A stretch of 64,000 nucleotides of DNA, taken from assembly GCF_038049935.1 (NCBI RefSeq), contig NZ_CP145886.1, forward strand, positions 2,116,501-2,180,500. Reading direction: 5' to 3'. The notes under the pieces were generated by a model. That model was not told the origin of the DNA. It searched no databases and saw nothing but the letters and a program-made list of their open reading frames with translations. Each line of letters opens with the position of its first letter. Within the stretch, counting starts at the first letter, position 1. Below, piece after piece: positions 27,003-37,950 of the stretch. The DNA is from Rossellomorea sp. y25. Lineage in GTDB: Bacteria; Bacillota; Bacilli; Bacillales; Bacillaceae_B. A program made the position numbers and the translations under genes.

Positions 27003-27629
27003 GTGGAGGAAGAACAACTAGCCGTCTTTGATGAATACGGTAATAGGATTGGAGTAGCAAGTCGTTCCGAGGTTCATTTAAAGGGATATTGGCATGAAAC
27101 TTTTCACTGTTGGCTTGCGCATTATGATGAGAGTAGTGGAGAGACCTATATTTACTTCCAACTGAGAAGTGATAAGAAAAAGGATTTCCCTGGCTTGCTT
27201 GATATTACCGCCGCTGGACATATCTTGTCAGAAGAGAAGATTGAAGACGGCGTAAGAGAAGTTCATGAAGAGCTTGGACTTCTTATTAAGATAGATGAAC
27301 TGCAATCATTAGGAATTGTAAAAGGGGAATTAGATCAACGGGATATGATCGATCGGGAACTAACTCACGTATTCCTGTATTCCAAGCCGGTTGCATATGA
27401 CGAGTTTCAACTTCAGTTAGAAGAAGTGTCCGGTATTTTCCGTACGACTCTTCAAGACTTTAAAGCCCTCGTTCAACAAACGAAAGCGGAAATAGAAGTA
27501 GAAGGATTTCATATTAATGAAACAGGAAAAACGGACTTCATTAAGCAAAGGGTGAGTTACCATCACTATGTTCCTCATGAAAGGTCCTACCTTCTTGAAA
27601 TAATTGCGCGCATATCGGCTCATCTTTAG
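27003..27629 (+). CDS. Nudix hydrolase, isopentenyl-diphosphate isomerase-like (YfcD type)
   Basis: 208 residues from GTG 27003 (GGAGGG upstream). The domain begins like IPP isomerases (FDEYGNRIG, HETFHCWL) and has a Nudix box from AAGHILSEE to REVHEELGL. It resembles the YfcD group annotated as isomerase-like Nudix hydrolases of unknown substrate. It is likely co-transcribed with the HAD gene. Confidence 0.85.
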   Translation: MEEEQLAVFDEYGNRIGVASRSEVHLKGYWHETFHCWLAHYDESSGETYIYFQLRSDKKKDFPGLLDITAAGHILSEEKIEDGVREVHEELGLLIKIDELQSLGIVKGELDQRDMIDRELTHVFLYSKPVAYDEFQLQLEEVSGIFRTTLQDFKALVQQTKAEIEVEGFHINETGKTDFIKQRVSYHHYVPHERSYLLEIIARISAHL

Positions 27630-27725
27630 AAATTAATTCGTACTTCCCATAGTCAATATGGATAATAAAGGCTATCATAGTAATCTGGTACATACATAAT
27701 GAGATACGAAAGTAGGAGGACACAC

Positions 27726-28352
27726 TTGAACGGCACAGCACATATGGCTATTGGAGCAGCAACGGGATTTATTGTGGCGAACTCATTTGGATCTGGTCCT
27801 GACATAACCGCCACACTTGTGGCAATAGGCGGGGTATCCGGACTCATGCCTGATATGGATATTGACGGAAAGCTTAGTAACAAGGTTACTTTTTCACCCA
27901 AAATGATCAGAGCAGTGGCACAAATCATTGGTTTTTTAATGATGGTGTACAGCTATCTTGAAGGAATTGGGAAAGAACAATGGCTCGGGATTGGATATGG
28001 TGCAGGAATGATGATTCTCTCGAGTTTCATTACCCAGAGAAGGATGCTGATGATTACCGGCATCGGTGTGACAGCATGCGGTTGGCAGTTGAATGAAACG
28101 TGGTTATGGTTGTTGGGCATTTATATTTTCGTTGCCTCATTCGTTTCACATCGCAGTTATACTCACTCTGTTCTTGGAATTGTATATTATGGCATGATTG
28201 CCCATTATCTGGAGTCATCAATAATGATTGATGGAGTTTTTGAAGCGTGTGTAATCGGATATGCAAGTCATCTGATCGCGGATATGAAATTTCTCCCTTT
28301 TAATAAGAGAGGCATAAAACTTTTCCTTCCTCTTTCATCTAAAGAAATCTAA
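27726..28352 (+). CDS. YdjM-family membrane-bound metal-dependent hydrolase (DUF457)
   Basis: 208 residues from TTG 27726, 6 nt after TAGGAGG; an ATG at 27699 would add a poor N-terminus. It opens with NGTAHMAIGA and has the His/Asp-rich motifs of this family: LMPDMDID, SHRSYTHSV and SHLIADM, embedded between hydrophobic helices. The E. coli relative YdjM is LexA-regulated; the reaction is unknown. Confidence 0.82.
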   Translation: MNGTAHMAIGAATGFIVANSFGSGPDITATLVAIGGVSGLMPDMDIDGKLSNKVTFSPKMIRAVAQIIGFLMMVYSYLEGIGKEQWLGIGYGAGMMILSSFITQRRMLMITGIGVTACGWQLNETWLWLLGIYIFVASFVSHRSYTHSVLGIVYYGMIAHYLESSIMIDGVFEACVIGYASHLIADMKFLPFNKRGIKLFLPLSSKEI

Positions 28353-28369
28353 AATGTGTTTTCGCCTAC

Positions 28370-28398
28370 TTGACCATTATTTCCTGATACATTAAAAT
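28370..28398 (+). promoter_or_regulatory. Promoter of the trpS T-box leader
   Basis: TTGACC (28370-28375) and TAAAAT (28393-28398) are separated by 17 bp, directly upstream of the T-box. Confidence 0.7.
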
Positions 28399-28423
28399 AA
28401 TGGAAACACTAAAATAGTTAAAT

Positions 28424-28684
28424 GCGATGAGGAAGAAGAGTAGACGAACGAAACATTTCAGAGAGCTGATGGATGGTGAGAATCAGTATGGTGAAATCGT
28501 TGAATGGGCTTTTGAGCATCCAGGCTGAAATGAAGTAGGTTATGGCGGAGGGTCTCACCGATAAAAGAGACGATGTATCGAAGGCGACTTCTGTACATAT
28601 GAGTGCGTTTACTAAAGTGTAAGCGAATGAAGGTGGCACCACGGGTTTCTCGTCCTTTTTTAGGGGATGAGAAGCCCTTTTTGT
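28424..28684 (+). promoter_or_regulatory. T-box leader (tRNA-Trp responsive) of trpS
   Basis: The leader has the stem I start GATGAGGAAGAAGAGTA, a specifier loop in which TGG follows GAA and precedes GCTTTTGAGC, and the T-box sequence AAGGTGGCACCACG (28630-28643). It ends in a GC-rich terminator hairpin with a T tail (about 28641-28684). An uncharged tRNA-Trp pairing with the TGG specifier would stabilise the antiterminator and turn on the synthetase gene. Confidence 0.93.
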
Positions 28685-28718
28685 GTTTGGTTTTATTATT
28701 TTAGACGGGGGGATTGTT

Positions 28719-29717
28719 ATGAAAAAACAAGTTCTGACTGGTATCAAACCAACAGGCAGGATTCATTTAGGGAATTATATTGGCGCCATTAAACCGGCAT
28801 TACGATTGGCAGAGAATCAATCCTACAACACCGCTTATTTTGTTGCGGATTATCATGGGTTAACGAAGATACATGATCAGCATGAAATGAAAGAACTATC
28901 TTATGGAGTGGCGGCAGCTTGGTTAGCATTAGGGTTGGATCCTGATCGAGCGATTTTTTACCGTCAATCTGATGTACCTGAGATTTTTGAATTAAGCTGG
29001 ATCCTCGCTTGCTTTGCACCGAAAGGATTAATGAACCGGGCCCATGCATATAAATCAGTAGTTGAAGATAATCAAAAAAGGGGCAGAGAAGTAGATGCAG
29101 GGGTCAACATGGGCTTATTCACCTACCCGATATTGATGGCGGCGGATATCCTTCTATTCCAAACGGAACTGGTTCCTGTCGGTAAAGATCAAATTCAGCA
29201 TGTCGAAATTGCAAGGGACATTGCAGAAAACTTTAATAAGCAATATGGCGAAACATTTGTTCTTCCCGATTATGTGATACAGGAAGAAACATCTGTTCTA
29301 CCGGGACTTGATGGACGAAAAATGAGTAAAAGCTATAACAATACCATCCCATTATTTGAAGAATCAAAAAAGCTTCAAAAACTAATCAATAAAATCAAAA
29401 CAGATTCTTCACCCCCTGAGGAGCCTAAGGATCCTGAATCGTCCGTCATATTTTCGCTTTATAAGGAATTTGCAACATCCGATCAAGTTGAAGAAATGAG
29501 AAGGAGATTTCAAGGCGGAATAGGGTGGGGAGAAGCGAAAAAAGAGCTATTCCAAGTCATGAATTCATTTATCGAGGAACCTCGATCCAAATATGAAGAA
29601 CTAATAGCCAACCCCAAGAGGCTGGATGCCATTTTAAAAGAAGGAGCCGATAAAGCAAGAGAAAAGACGATTCCATTTATGAAAGAAATTAAAAGGAAAA
29701 TGGGTATCTTTCATTAA
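28719..29717 (+). CDS. trpS: Tryptophanyl-tRNA synthetase
   Basis: 332 residues from ATG 28719 (GGGGGGA upstream). The class I motifs are present: HLGN as the HIGH equivalent and GRKMSKS as KMSKS, plus PILMAADILLF and VPVGKDQIQHVE. It charges tRNA-Trp. Compared with the usual B. subtilis/Geobacillus TrpRS it diverges over much of its length (for instance ADYHGLTKIHD and REVDAGVNMGLF) and resembles proteobacterial-type enzymes, so it may be a second isoform. T-box control matches its substrate. Confidence 0.94.
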   Translation: MKKQVLTGIKPTGRIHLGNYIGAIKPALRLAENQSYNTAYFVADYHGLTKIHDQHEMKELSYGVAAAWLALGLDPDRAIFYRQSDVPEIFELSWILACFAPKGLMNRAHAYKSVVEDNQKRGREVDAGVNMGLFTYPILMAADILLFQTELVPVGKDQIQHVEIARDIAENFNKQYGETFVLPDYVIQEETSVLPGLDGRKMSKSYNNTIPLFEESKKLQKLINKIKTDSSPPEEPKDPESSVIFSLYKEFATSDQVEEMRRRFQGGIGWGEAKKELFQVMNSFIEEPRSKYEELIANPKRLDAILKEGADKAREKTIPFMKEIKRKMGIFH

Positions 29718-29875
29718 ATAAAATGAATCGCTCTATTTTTTTGAATTCAGCCATTCATCTGGAGTTGATTGGAGGGAATGTGCGGACCTCTGCAAGAATA
29801 TAGAAGCAGACGAAAAACGGCTCAAAAAGTTGCGTCACTATGTATGCTTCATTTTCGGATAATTCATAATTCTCA

Positions 29876-29902
29876 TTGACATTTGTTCTTCTTTGTTATA
29901 AG
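29876..29902 (+). promoter_or_regulatory. Promoter of the S-box methionine operon
   Basis: TTGACA (29876-29881) is followed by a TATAAG/TTATAA region (29896-29902) at 14-15 bp, a slightly short spacer. A TAAGTT at 17 bp is an alternative. The SAM riboswitch begins about 40 nt downstream. Confidence 0.6.
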
Positions 29903-29940
29903 TTATGGGAAAGTTATTTTTCACAAAATCATATAGTTTC

Positions 29941-30100
29941 TTATCAAGAGAGGTAGAGGGACTGGCCCGAAGACACCTCAGCAACCAGCCACAGTTTTAG
30001 GTATGGTGCTAATTCCAGCAAGTTGATGTCAACTTGGACGATAAGAGGGAGAACGAACGTACAAAACCTTCTTATTTTCATTAAGAAGGTTTTTTTGTTT
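29941..30100 (+). promoter_or_regulatory. SAM-I (S-box) riboswitch with terminator, upstream of metI
   Basis: The aptamer (29941-30056) has the class signature: TTATCAAGAGAGGTAGAGGG, ACTGGCCCGA, CAGCAACC, and the closing P1 strand GATAAGAGGG. An intrinsic terminator follows (12-bp stem 30063-30074 with 30082-30093, then a T-run). With SAM bound the terminator should form and the met operon is off. Confidence 0.96.
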
Positions 30101-30142
30101 TTTCCCTTTTCGTTTACAGGGAAAGAAAAGGAGAGAAGAATA

Positions 30143-31264
30143 TTGAAAAAACATATTGATACTTTGCTTGTCCAGGCGGGAAACCGGAAAGATCCTGCAA
30201 CGGGTGCTGTGAGCCTACCCATTCATTTATCGACTGCTTATGAACATAAGGGGATTGGGCAATCGACAGGCTATGATTACACAAGAACAGGAAATCCAAC
30301 CCGCGCAACCTTAGAAGACACCCTCACTCAATTGGAAGAAGGGCACAGAGGGTTTGCCTTCAGCTCGGGGATGGCAGCGATTCAGGCAATCCTTAGCTTA
30401 TTTTCCAGCGGGGATGAATTGATTGTTTCGAAAGACCTATACGGCGGGAGCTACCGTTTATTCGTACAGTATGAAGCACAATATAGTATCAAATTTCATT
30501 TCGTCGATACAAGTGATGCCGGCTCCATAGAAGAACAAATTTCTAAGAGAACAAAGGCCATCTTTCTTGAAACGCCAACCAATCCATTAATGAATGAAGC
30601 AAGCATTTCTGAGGTTGCTGGAATCGCAAAGTGTAACGGGTTGCTTTTAATTGTCGATAATACCTTCTACACACCTGTTCTTCAAAAGCCACTCACTGAA
30701 GGAGCAGACATAGTTATTCACAGCGCCACGAAATACTTAGGGGGCCATAATGACGTGCTGGCAGGTGTTGTGGTTGTAAACACAGAGGAGCTGGCGGAAA
30801 AAATCTGCACCATTCAAAATTCCATCGGCGCGGTTCTCTCACCATTTGATTGTTGGCTTTTATTAAGAGGGATGAAAACCCTTAGTCTCCGAATGGCTCA
30901 ACATGAAAAAAACGCAAGAAAACTAGCAAAATATCTTGAAGGGCACGAATGTGTAACGGACGTTTTATATCCGGGAAAAGGCGGCATGCTTTCCTTTCGA
31001 ATCGCAAAGGAAGAATGGGTGGATCCCTTTCTCAAACACTTAAAAGTTATTACGTTTGCTGAAAGTTTAGGAGGGGTTGAAAGCTTTATCACCTACCCCG
31101 CAACCCAAACACATGCAGACATTCCCGAAGAAGAAAGAAATAGGTTGGGTATCTGCAACAGGCTCCTGCGGTTCTCTGTAGGAATTGAATTTATTGATGA
31201 CCTGATTGAAGACCTGGAGAATGTATTTCAACAATTGGAAAAAGAGGTGCTTACGTATGAGTAA
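30143..31264 (+). CDS. metI: Cystathionine gamma-synthase / O-acetylhomoserine thiolyase MetI
   Basis: 373 residues from TTG 30143, 7 nt after AAAGGAGAG; this equals the length of B. subtilis MetI. It is a fold-type I PLP enzyme of the Cys/Met metabolism family, with YDYTRTGNPTR, FSSGMAAI and the Schiff-base lysine Lys197 in HSATKYLGGHNDV. It joins activated homoserine with cysteine or sulfide. First gene of the S-box operon; it overlaps metC by 8 nt. Confidence 0.94.
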   Translation: MKKHIDTLLVQAGNRKDPATGAVSLPIHLSTAYEHKGIGQSTGYDYTRTGNPTRATLEDTLTQLEEGHRGFAFSSGMAAIQAILSLFSSGDELIVSKDLYGGSYRLFVQYEAQYSIKFHFVDTSDAGSIEEQISKRTKAIFLETPTNPLMNEASISEVAGIAKCNGLLLIVDNTFYTPVLQKPLTEGADIVIHSATKYLGGHNDVLAGVVVVNTEELAEKICTIQNSIGAVLSPFDCWLLLRGMKTLSLRMAQHEKNARKLAKYLEGHECVTDVLYPGKGGMLSFRIAKEEWVDPFLKHLKVITFAESLGGVESFITYPATQTHADIPEEERNRLGICNRLLRFSVGIEFIDDLIEDLENVFQQLEKEVLTYE

Positions 31265-32441
31265 AAAACCATTTTCACTTCAGACGTCACTCATTCATTC
31301 TCACGGATTTGATAAAGAAACAGGAGCGGTCTCTACACCGTTACATCATGCTACAACCTTTCACCAACAGGATTTTGATCAATATGGAACATATGACTAC
31401 AGCCGTTCGGGAAATCCGACGAGGGAAACTGTTGAAGAAACGATAGCTGAATTGGAAGGTGGAGTAAGAGGCTTTGCCTTTTCATCAGGGATGGCGGCAA
31501 TCTCCACAAGCTTTTTATTATTATCGAGTGGCGACCACGTTCTAGTATCAGAAGAAGTGTACGGTGGGACATACAGAATGATTACAGAGGTCCTCACTAA
31601 ATTTGGGATTGAATATTCATTTGTGAACATGAAGGATCTTCATGAAGTGGCTTGTTCAATTAAACACAATACGAAAGTGATTTATATGGAGACACCTTCC
31701 AATCCGCTTCTGAACATCACCGATATTGAAGGAGTCGTGAAGCTTGCCAAGGCGAATGGATGTTTAACGTTTCTGGATAATACCTTCATGACTCCCCTGC
31801 TGCAAAGACCGATCAGCTTAGGTGTTGATGTTGTTCTTCACAGTGCCACTAAGTTTCTTGCCGGACATAGTGACGTCTTGGCGGGGCTCGCGGTAACGGG
31901 AAATGAAGAGATTGCCAGGAAGCTTGCTTTCTTGCAGAATTCTTTCGGTGCGGTCCTCGGTGTCCAGGATTGCTGGCTGCTCTTAAGAGGGCTGAAAACA
32001 CTGCATGTACGATTGAAGGAATCATCAGAATCGGCTTATAAGATTGCGAGCTTCTTAGAAAAGAGAAAGGAAGTAGAAGAAGTGTATTATCCAGGCTTGA
32101 GCTATCATCCCGGTCGTGAAATTCAAGTCCGACAAGCAGAGGGTCCTGGAGCGGTTCTTTCCTTCCGGTTAAAGGGTGCAGAGGAAGTGAAGCAACTCAT
32201 ACAAAATGTAAACATTCCCGTATTCGCCGTAAGTTTAGGAGCTGTTGAATCAATTCTATCCTATCCATCAAGGATGTCACATGCTTCTATGCCGAAAGCT
32301 GAACGGGAAAGGAGAGGGATTACTGATGGTTTATTACGATTATCAGTAGGACTTGAAAACGTGGATGAATTGATTAACGATCTTCAAAAAGGTTTAGATA
32401 GTATACAAAAGACCAACCGAAACAACGTTATAAATTTATAA
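31257..32441 (+). CDS. metC: Cystathionine beta-lyase MetC
   Basis: 394 residues from ATG 31257, overlapping metI. It is a second PLP enzyme of the same family, with YDYSRSGNPTRE, FSSGMAAI and PLP lysine Lys199 in HSATKFLAGHSDV. In this operon position it matches B. subtilis MetC, which cleaves cystathionine to homocysteine, completing transsulfuration begun by MetI. Reaction specificity within the family is inferred from context. Confidence 0.92.
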   Translation: MSKKPFSLQTSLIHSHGFDKETGAVSTPLHHATTFHQQDFDQYGTYDYSRSGNPTRETVEETIAELEGGVRGFAFSSGMAAISTSFLLLSSGDHVLVSEEVYGGTYRMITEVLTKFGIEYSFVNMKDLHEVACSIKHNTKVIYMETPSNPLLNITDIEGVVKLAKANGCLTFLDNTFMTPLLQRPISLGVDVVLHSATKFLAGHSDVLAGLAVTGNEEIARKLAFLQNSFGAVLGVQDCWLLLRGLKTLHVRLKESSESAYKIASFLEKRKEVEEVYYPGLSYHPGREIQVRQAEGPGAVLSFRLKGAEEVKQLIQNVNIPVFAVSLGAVESILSYPSRMSHASMPKAERERRGITDGLLRLSVGLENVDELINDLQKGLDSIQKTNRNNVINL

Positions 32442-32456
32442 AAAGGAGGGAATGTC

Positions 32457-34307
32457 ATGAAGCCGTTGCTAGAAGCACTGAAAGAGAGAATCTTGATTGC
32501 AGATGGGGCCATTGGAACGTTGTTGTATTCATATGGAGTGGACAGATGCTTTGAAGAATTGAATCTTTCCCACCCAAATGAAGTGTTGAAAGTCCATAAG
32601 GAGTATATTGATGCAGGAGCAGATATCATTCAGACCAATACGTATGGAGCCAATTATCAAAAGCTTTCCAGATACGGATTGGAGGATTCGGTTAAGGAAA
32701 TAAATACAGCTGCAGTGCGTCTAGCAAGAAAAGCCGCTGGTGTTAACACCTATATTCTGGGGACCATCGGGGGAATCAGGGGCATTAAACAAAATGTGTC
32801 GCTGGAAGAAATCAAAAGAAGCTTTCGGGAACAGCTTTACTGTTTATTATTAGAAGGTGTAGATGGCATCCTGCTTGAGACCTATTATGATTTCGAGGAA
32901 TTAACCACGGTTTTAAACATTGTCAAACGTGAAACGGACATTCCTGTCATTGCTCAAGTTTCTCTACATGAAACAGGAGTTCTTCAAAATGGAATGGAGA
33001 TAAAAGACGCACTTCAGCAATTAGAATTATTAGGGGCCGATGTTGTCGGTATCAATTGCCGCATGGGGCCATTTCATATGGTGAACTCATTAGAGGAAGT
33101 TCCATTACCTAAAAGGGCATTTCTTTCCGTCTATCCAAACGCCAGTCTGCCAAACTATGAAGAAGGTCGATTCTATTACTCTGCTGAGCCTGATTACTTT
33201 GGGGATATAAGCAATGAGTTGCGACTGCAAGGTGCAAGAATCATTGGAGGCTGCTGTGGAACCACACCTGATCACATTCGTTCTGTAGCAAGCAGATTAA
33301 AAAGCCGTGAGCCTGTTAAAGAGAAAGTGGTGAAAGCAAAAAAGGTTGTTCAGTTATCATCACCTTCAATCAGGGGAAACTTGCTGCATGAGCATGTAAG
33401 AGAAAAGAAAACACTCATTGTTGAACTCGATCCACCTAAACATCTCGACACGAAGCTGTTCTTCCAAGGGGCTGAGGCATTAAAGAAAGCTGGAATTGAC
33501 GCACTCACGCTTGCTGATAATCCGTTAGCATCTCCTCGTATTAGTAATGACGCCATTGGGAGTCTGGTCAGGTCCAAATTTGATCTTACACCTTTAGTTC
33601 ACATCACTTGCAGGGACCGTAACCTGATAGGACTTCAATCCCATCTTATGGGATTGCACACGTTGGGCATTCACAATATTTTAGCGATTACGGGTGACCC
33701 GGCGAAGATTGGAGACTTTCCTGGGGCAGCATCCGTTTATGATTTATCTTCCCTTGAACTTATTGAACTCATCAAACAAAACAATGAGGGGATATCCTTT
33801 TCCGGTAAGTCACTCCGGGAACGTACTCAATTTTCAGTAGGAGCGGCCTTTAATCCAAATTTCCGTCATTTAGACGCTTCTGTAAAAAGGCTTGAAAAGA
33901 AAAAGAAAGCCGGAGCTGACTATTTCATTTCTCAACCGATCTTTGGGAAAGAACAGCTGATTCAAGTACATGAAGCTACGAAGCATTTAGATGTTCCGAT
34001 CTTTATCGGAATCATGCCATTAATCAGTTCGAGAAATGCTGAGTTTCTCCATCATGAAGTACCGGGAATCAATGTTCCAGAAGAAACAAGAAAAAGAATG
34101 AAGGAAGCGGGAAGTGATCCTGTAGTTGCAAGAGCAGTTGGAATGGATATTGCAAAAGACTTACTTGATACAGCAATAGATCTTTTTAATGGGATTTATC
34201 TTATCACGCCTTTTGTCAGGTACGATATGAGCATTGAACTGATTCATCATATACAAGAGAAAACCAGCACAGAAAGAGAGGTTCCCTATGGCCATCACTT
34301 TGTTTGA
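32457..34307 (+). CDS. yitJ: Bifunctional homocysteine S-methyltransferase / methylenetetrahydrofolate reductase (YitJ)
   Basis: 616 residues, a fusion seen in B. subtilis YitJ (about 612 aa). The N-terminal half (about 1-290) is a zinc homocysteine methyltransferase domain, with [19 protein letters not shown] and the ligand pair GGCCGTTP. The C-terminal half (about 310-600) is an MTHFR-type FAD barrel with LAITGDP and FISQPIF. It provides methyl-tetrahydrofolate for homocysteine methylation by MetH, encoded next and overlapping by 20 nt. Confidence 0.94.
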   Translation: MKPLLEALKERILIADGAIGTLLYSYGVDRCFEELNLSHPNEVLKVHKEYIDAGADIIQTNTYGANYQKLSRYGLEDSVKEINTAAVRLARKAAGVNTYILGTIGGIRGIKQNVSLEEIKRSFREQLYCLLLEGVDGILLETYYDFEELTTVLNIVKRETDIPVIAQVSLHETGVLQNGMEIKDALQQLELLGADVVGINCRMGPFHMVNSLEEVPLPKRAFLSVYPNASLPNYEEGRFYYSAEPDYFGDISNELRLQGARIIGGCCGTTPDHIRSVASRLKSREPVKEKVVKAKKVVQLSSPSIRGNLLHEHVREKKTLIVELDPPKHLDTKLFFQGAEALKKAGIDALTLADNPLASPRISNDAIGSLVRSKFDLTPLVHITCRDRNLIGLQSHLMGLHTLGIHNILAITGDPAKIGDFPGAASVYDLSSLELIELIKQNNEGISFSGKSLRERTQFSVGAAFNPNFRHLDASVKRLEKKKKAGADYFISQPIFGKEQLIQVHEATKHLDVPIFIGIMPLISSRNAEFLHHEVPGINVPEETRKRMKEAGSDPVVARAVGMDIAKDLLDTAIDLFNGIYLITPFVRYDMSIELIHHIQEKTSTEREVPYGHHFV

Positions 34308-37300
34308 AGAACAGCTTAGGAAAAAAATACTCGTACTCGATGGAGCAATGGGAACGATGCTTCAACAAGCGAATTTATCCCCAGAGGATTTTGGTGGAGA
34401 AGAGCTTGAAGGATGTAATGAAAATCTGGTTTTAACAGCGCCGGAGGTCATCTATCAGATTCACCTGGAATATTTGAAAGCAGGGGCTGATGTGATTGAA
34501 ACGAATACGTTTGGGGCAACCCCCATTGTGTTGGACGAATATGATATAGGATCTAAAGCATACGAAATCAATAAAGTAGCAGCTGAAATCGCCAAAAAAG
34601 CAGTAGAAGATGTCTCAACTTCCGAGTGGCCCAGGTTTGTTGCAGGATCTCTCGGTCCCACTACCAAAACCTTATCTGTTACAGGAGGGGTAAGCTTCGA
34701 TGACTTAGTAGACAACTACCGGGTTCAAGCAGAAGGTCTTCTCGATGGAGGAGTCGATGTCCTGTTACTTGAAACGAGTCAGGATGCGTTAAATGTAAAA
34801 GCAGCAAACCTCGGAATTCGAACTGCTTTTGAATCAAGAGGGAAAGTGATCCCCATTTTGTTATCCGGAACCATTGAGCCTATGGGCACTACACTCGCCG
34901 GCCAGAACATCGAAGCATTTTATTTATCCCTTGAACATTTAAACCCTTTGGTAGTTGGTCTAAACTGCGCAACAGGACCTGAATTTATGCGTGACCATAT
35001 CCGTTCCTTATCAAGCTTAGCCACTACCTATGTAAGCTGTTATCCGAATGCAGGACTTCCTGATGAAGAAGGAAATTACAATGAGACGGCTGATTCACTC
35101 AGTATAAAGATGAAAGGTTTTGCTGAGAAAGGCTGGGTGAATCTTGTTGGAGGGTGCTGTGGAACGACACCGGAGCATATTCGTGCCCTTTCAAATGTGG
35201 TAAAGGGATTACCTCCTCGTAAACCCAATGAGTCTCACCCTCATGCGGTGTCGGGAATTGAAGCGTTCGTCTATGAGGATGCAGACAGAAGACCGATTCT
35301 GGTCGGAGAGCGGACGAATGTCATCGGTTCACGTAAATTTAAACGATTGATTGCAGAAAATAAGATAGAAGAAGCGTCAGAGATTGCGAGAGCACAAGTG
35401 AAAAATGGAGCTCAGGTGATCGATATCTGCCTTGCAGATCCCGATCGTGAAGAAGTAGATGATATGAATGTATTTATCCAGGAGGTTGTGAAAAAAGTAA
35501 AAGTTCCACTTGTCATTGATTCAACGGATGAGAAAGTGCTAGAGACCGCTTTAAAATATTCTCAAGGGAAAGTAATCATTAACTCGATTAATCTTGAAGA
35601 CGGAGAGGAGCGGTTTGAGAAGATTACAAAGCTGATGAAGGAATACGGAGCGGCGGTTGTAGTAGGGACGATTGATGAAAAAGGAATGGGTGTATCAGTC
35701 GCACGTAAGGTAAACATTGCCCTTCGTTCACATAAACTGTTAACAGAGAAATATGGGGTTGCCTCAGAAGACATCATCTTTGACCCTCTCGTATTCCCTG
35801 TGGGAACAGGGGATCAGCAATATATCGGTTCAGCCAATGCCACCGTTGAAGGGATAAGACGGATTAAGGAAGCCTTACCTGAATGCCCTCATATCTTAGG
35901 GGTTAGTAATGTTTCTTTTGGACTGCCTCCTGTCGGAAGAGAAGTCCTCAATGCTGTGTATCTTTATCACTGTACAAAAGCGGGCCTTGATTATGCCATA
36001 GTCAATACGGAAAAACTAGAGCGCTTTGCCTCTATTCCTGAAGAAGAAGTTCGAATGGCGGAGAAACTCTTATTTGAAACGACGGATGAAACCCTGGCTG
36101 AATTTACAGCATTTTATAGAGGGAAAAAGAAAGAAGTAAAGGTACCCGTCAATACTATGAATCTAGAGGAGAGACTGGCTCATTATGTGGTGGAAGGGAC
36201 GAAGGAGGGACTGATTGCCGATTTAAATATCGCCTTGGAGAAATATGATGCTCCCCTGGATATCATCAATGGCCCCCTTATGGCCGGAATGAGTGAAGTC
36301 GGAAGATTATTTAATGATAACCAGCTGATTGTAGCGGAGGTATTACAGAGTGCCGAAGTCATGAAAGCATCCGTTGCTCATTTGGAACCACATATGGAAC
36401 AAACGGAAAGTTCATCTTCGAAAGGCAAAGTGATCTTAGCTACGGTTAAGGGGGATGTTCATGATATCGGTAAGAATCTCGTTGATATTATTCTCAGTAA
36501 TAATGGATATAAAGTGATTGATTTAGGCATTAAAGTGACCCCTCAGGAACTGATAGAAGTTATACGGGAAGAAAAGCCGGATATCGTAGGTTTGTCCGGG
36601 CTCCTTGTGAAGTCTGCCCAACAAATGGTCATTACTGCTCAAGATTTAAAACAGTCTGATATTTCAGTTCCTCTTGTAGTAGGTGGTGCGGCACTCACCC
36701 GAAAATTCACTACGAATAAAATTGGCCGGGAATACGATGGGCTGGTTCTTTATGCGAAGGATGCAATGGATGGACTTGGCATCATGAATAAGATTCAAAA
36801 TGAAGAAACAAGATTGCAGTTGGAAGAAGAGTGTCGCGATAAGTTAAGTAAGGTCGTTTCGAATGAAGATTCACCGAATCGAAATACAGCTTCTGTTGCG
36901 GTGAAAGTACGTTCAACAGTTGCAAAAGATGTAAAGGTTCATGTCCCTTCTGACTTGATTCCACATACCATAAAAGAATTTTCACTTGATCAAATTCATC
37001 CCTACATTAATCAGCAAATGCTGCTTGGGCATCATCTGGGGATTAAAGGGAAAATTTCAAGATTACTGGAAGAGGGAGACGAGCGGACGGTCGGTCTAAA
37101 AGCAGTAACAGATGAATTGTTCCAAAAAGCAAATAGGGAAGGGATGATTCAGGCAGCTGCAAGATATCAATTTTTCCCTGCTCAATCAGATGGAGAAGAT
37201 GTTGTTATTTATCACCCGGATGATTCTTCCACAGAAATAGAACGATTTCATTTTCCAAGACAAGCAGGAAATCAGCATTTATGTTTAGCAGATTACTTGC

Positions 37301-37734
37301 GGCCGGTAGAAAGTGGAGAAATGGATTATGTCGGTTTCTTTGCGGTAACGGCCGGTGTGAAAATCAGGCAGTGGGCAAGTGAGATGAAGGAAGATGGCCG
37401 ATTCCTTGAAAGTCACGCCCTGCAGGCTCTTGCCTTAGAAACAGCAGAAGGACTGGCTGAAAGAGTGCATGAAATGATGAGAAGCAGATGGGGGTTCCCT
37501 GATCCCGTTGATTTTACGATGCAGGACCGGTTCCGGACTCTCTATCAAGGACAGCGTTTTTCATTTGGTTATCCCGCCTGTCCCGAACTTGAGGATCAGA
37601 AAAAGCTGTTTAAGCTAATTCAACCTGAAAGAATTGGAATCCATTTAACAGACGGATGTATGATGGAACCAGAAGCATCGGTAACAGCGATGGTCTTCGC
37701 TCACCCTGAAGCAAGGTATTTTAATGTATTATAA
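34288..37734 (+). CDS. metH: Cobalamin-dependent methionine synthase MetH
   Basis: 1148 residues with the full four-module layout: homocysteine domain (about 1-300, GGCCGTTP), methyltetrahydrofolate/pterin domain (about 320-600, GERTNVIGS), cap and B12 domain with the cobalt ligand His725 in DVHDIGKN, and a C-terminal AdoMet activation domain (about 890-1148). It transfers methyl from 5-methyl-THF to homocysteine. The last gene of the S-box operon, it overlaps yitJ, with AGAGAGG as ribosome binding site. B. subtilis relies on MetE instead, so a cobalamin supply is implied here. Confidence 0.96.
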   Translation: MAITLFEEQLRKKILVLDGAMGTMLQQANLSPEDFGGEELEGCNENLVLTAPEVIYQIHLEYLKAGADVIETNTFGATPIVLDEYDIGSKAYEINKVAAEIAKKAVEDVSTSEWPRFVAGSLGPTTKTLSVTGGVSFDDLVDNYRVQAEGLLDGGVDVLLLETSQDALNVKAANLGIRTAFESRGKVIPILLSGTIEPMGTTLAGQNIEAFYLSLEHLNPLVVGLNCATGPEFMRDHIRSLSSLATTYVSCYPNAGLPDEEGNYNETADSLSIKMKGFAEKGWVNLVGGCCGTTPEHIRALSNVVKGLPPRKPNESHPHAVSGIEAFVYEDADRRPILVGERTNVIGSRKFKRLIAENKIEEASEIARAQVKNGAQVIDICLADPDREEVDDMNVFIQEVVKKVKVPLVIDSTDEKVLETALKYSQGKVIINSINLEDGEERFEKITKLMKEYGAAVVVGTIDEKGMGVSVARKVNIALRSHKLLTEKYGVASEDIIFDPLVFPVGTGDQQYIGSANATVEGIRRIKEALPECPHILGVSNVSFGLPPVGREVLNAVYLYHCTKAGLDYAIVNTEKLERFASIPEEEVRMAEKLLFETTDETLAEFTAFYRGKKKEVKVPVNTMNLEERLAHYVVEGTKEGLIADLNIALEKYDAPLDIINGPLMAGMSEVGRLFNDNQLIVAEVLQSAEVMKASVAHLEPHMEQTESSSSKGKVILATVKGDVHDIGKNLVDIILSNNGYKVIDLGIKVTPQELIEVIREEKPDIVGLSGLLVKSAQQMVITAQDLKQSDISVPLVVGGAALTRKFTTNKIGREYDGLVLYAKDAMDGLGIMNKIQNEETRLQLEEECRDKLSKVVSNEDSPNRNTASVAVKVRSTVAKDVKVHVPSDLIPHTIKEFSLDQIHPYINQQMLLGHHLGIKGKISRLLEEGDERTVGLKAVTDELFQKANREGMIQAAARYQFFPAQSDGEDVVIYHPDDSSTEIERFHFPRQAGNQHLCLADYLRPVESGEMDYVGFFAVTAGVKIRQWASEMKEDGRFLESHALQALALETAEGLAERVHEMMRSRWGFPDPVDFTMQDRFRTLYQGQRFSFGYPACPELEDQKKLFKLIQPERIGIHLTDGCMMEPEASVTAMVFAHPEARYFNVL

Positions 37735-37747
37735 AATTCATATTAAA

Positions 37748-37778
37748 AAGGCAACTTCCAAAGTGGAGTTGCCTTATT
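37748..37778 (+). terminator. Hairpin at the end of the met operon
   Basis: A stem of about 12 bp with a bulge (37748-37760 with 37764-37775) is followed by ATTTA rather than a pure T-run. The next 170 bp show nothing recognisable. Confidence 0.65.
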
Positions 37779-37950
37779 TACTTATGGCGATAAGTTCAAA
37801 AGTCTATTCTTATTAAGCTGCTGGTAAGATCGGCAAGGACCCACTGTTTCAAAATAAAAATGGAATTTTTTGGTGATGAAAGAACTTAAAGTTAAAGGTT
37901 AGGGGATGAAGGACAATCGGCTTGTAGAGTAATAAAGGGGAAACACAGAG

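Noticed and set aside
30023..30142. Upstream extension of metI into the S-box
   Set aside because: The extension would translate riboswitch and terminator sequence; TTG 30143 has the correct ribosome binding site and family length.
37780..37950. Possible gene remnant after the met operon
   Set aside because: Only very short frames, with no recognisable similarity or signals.
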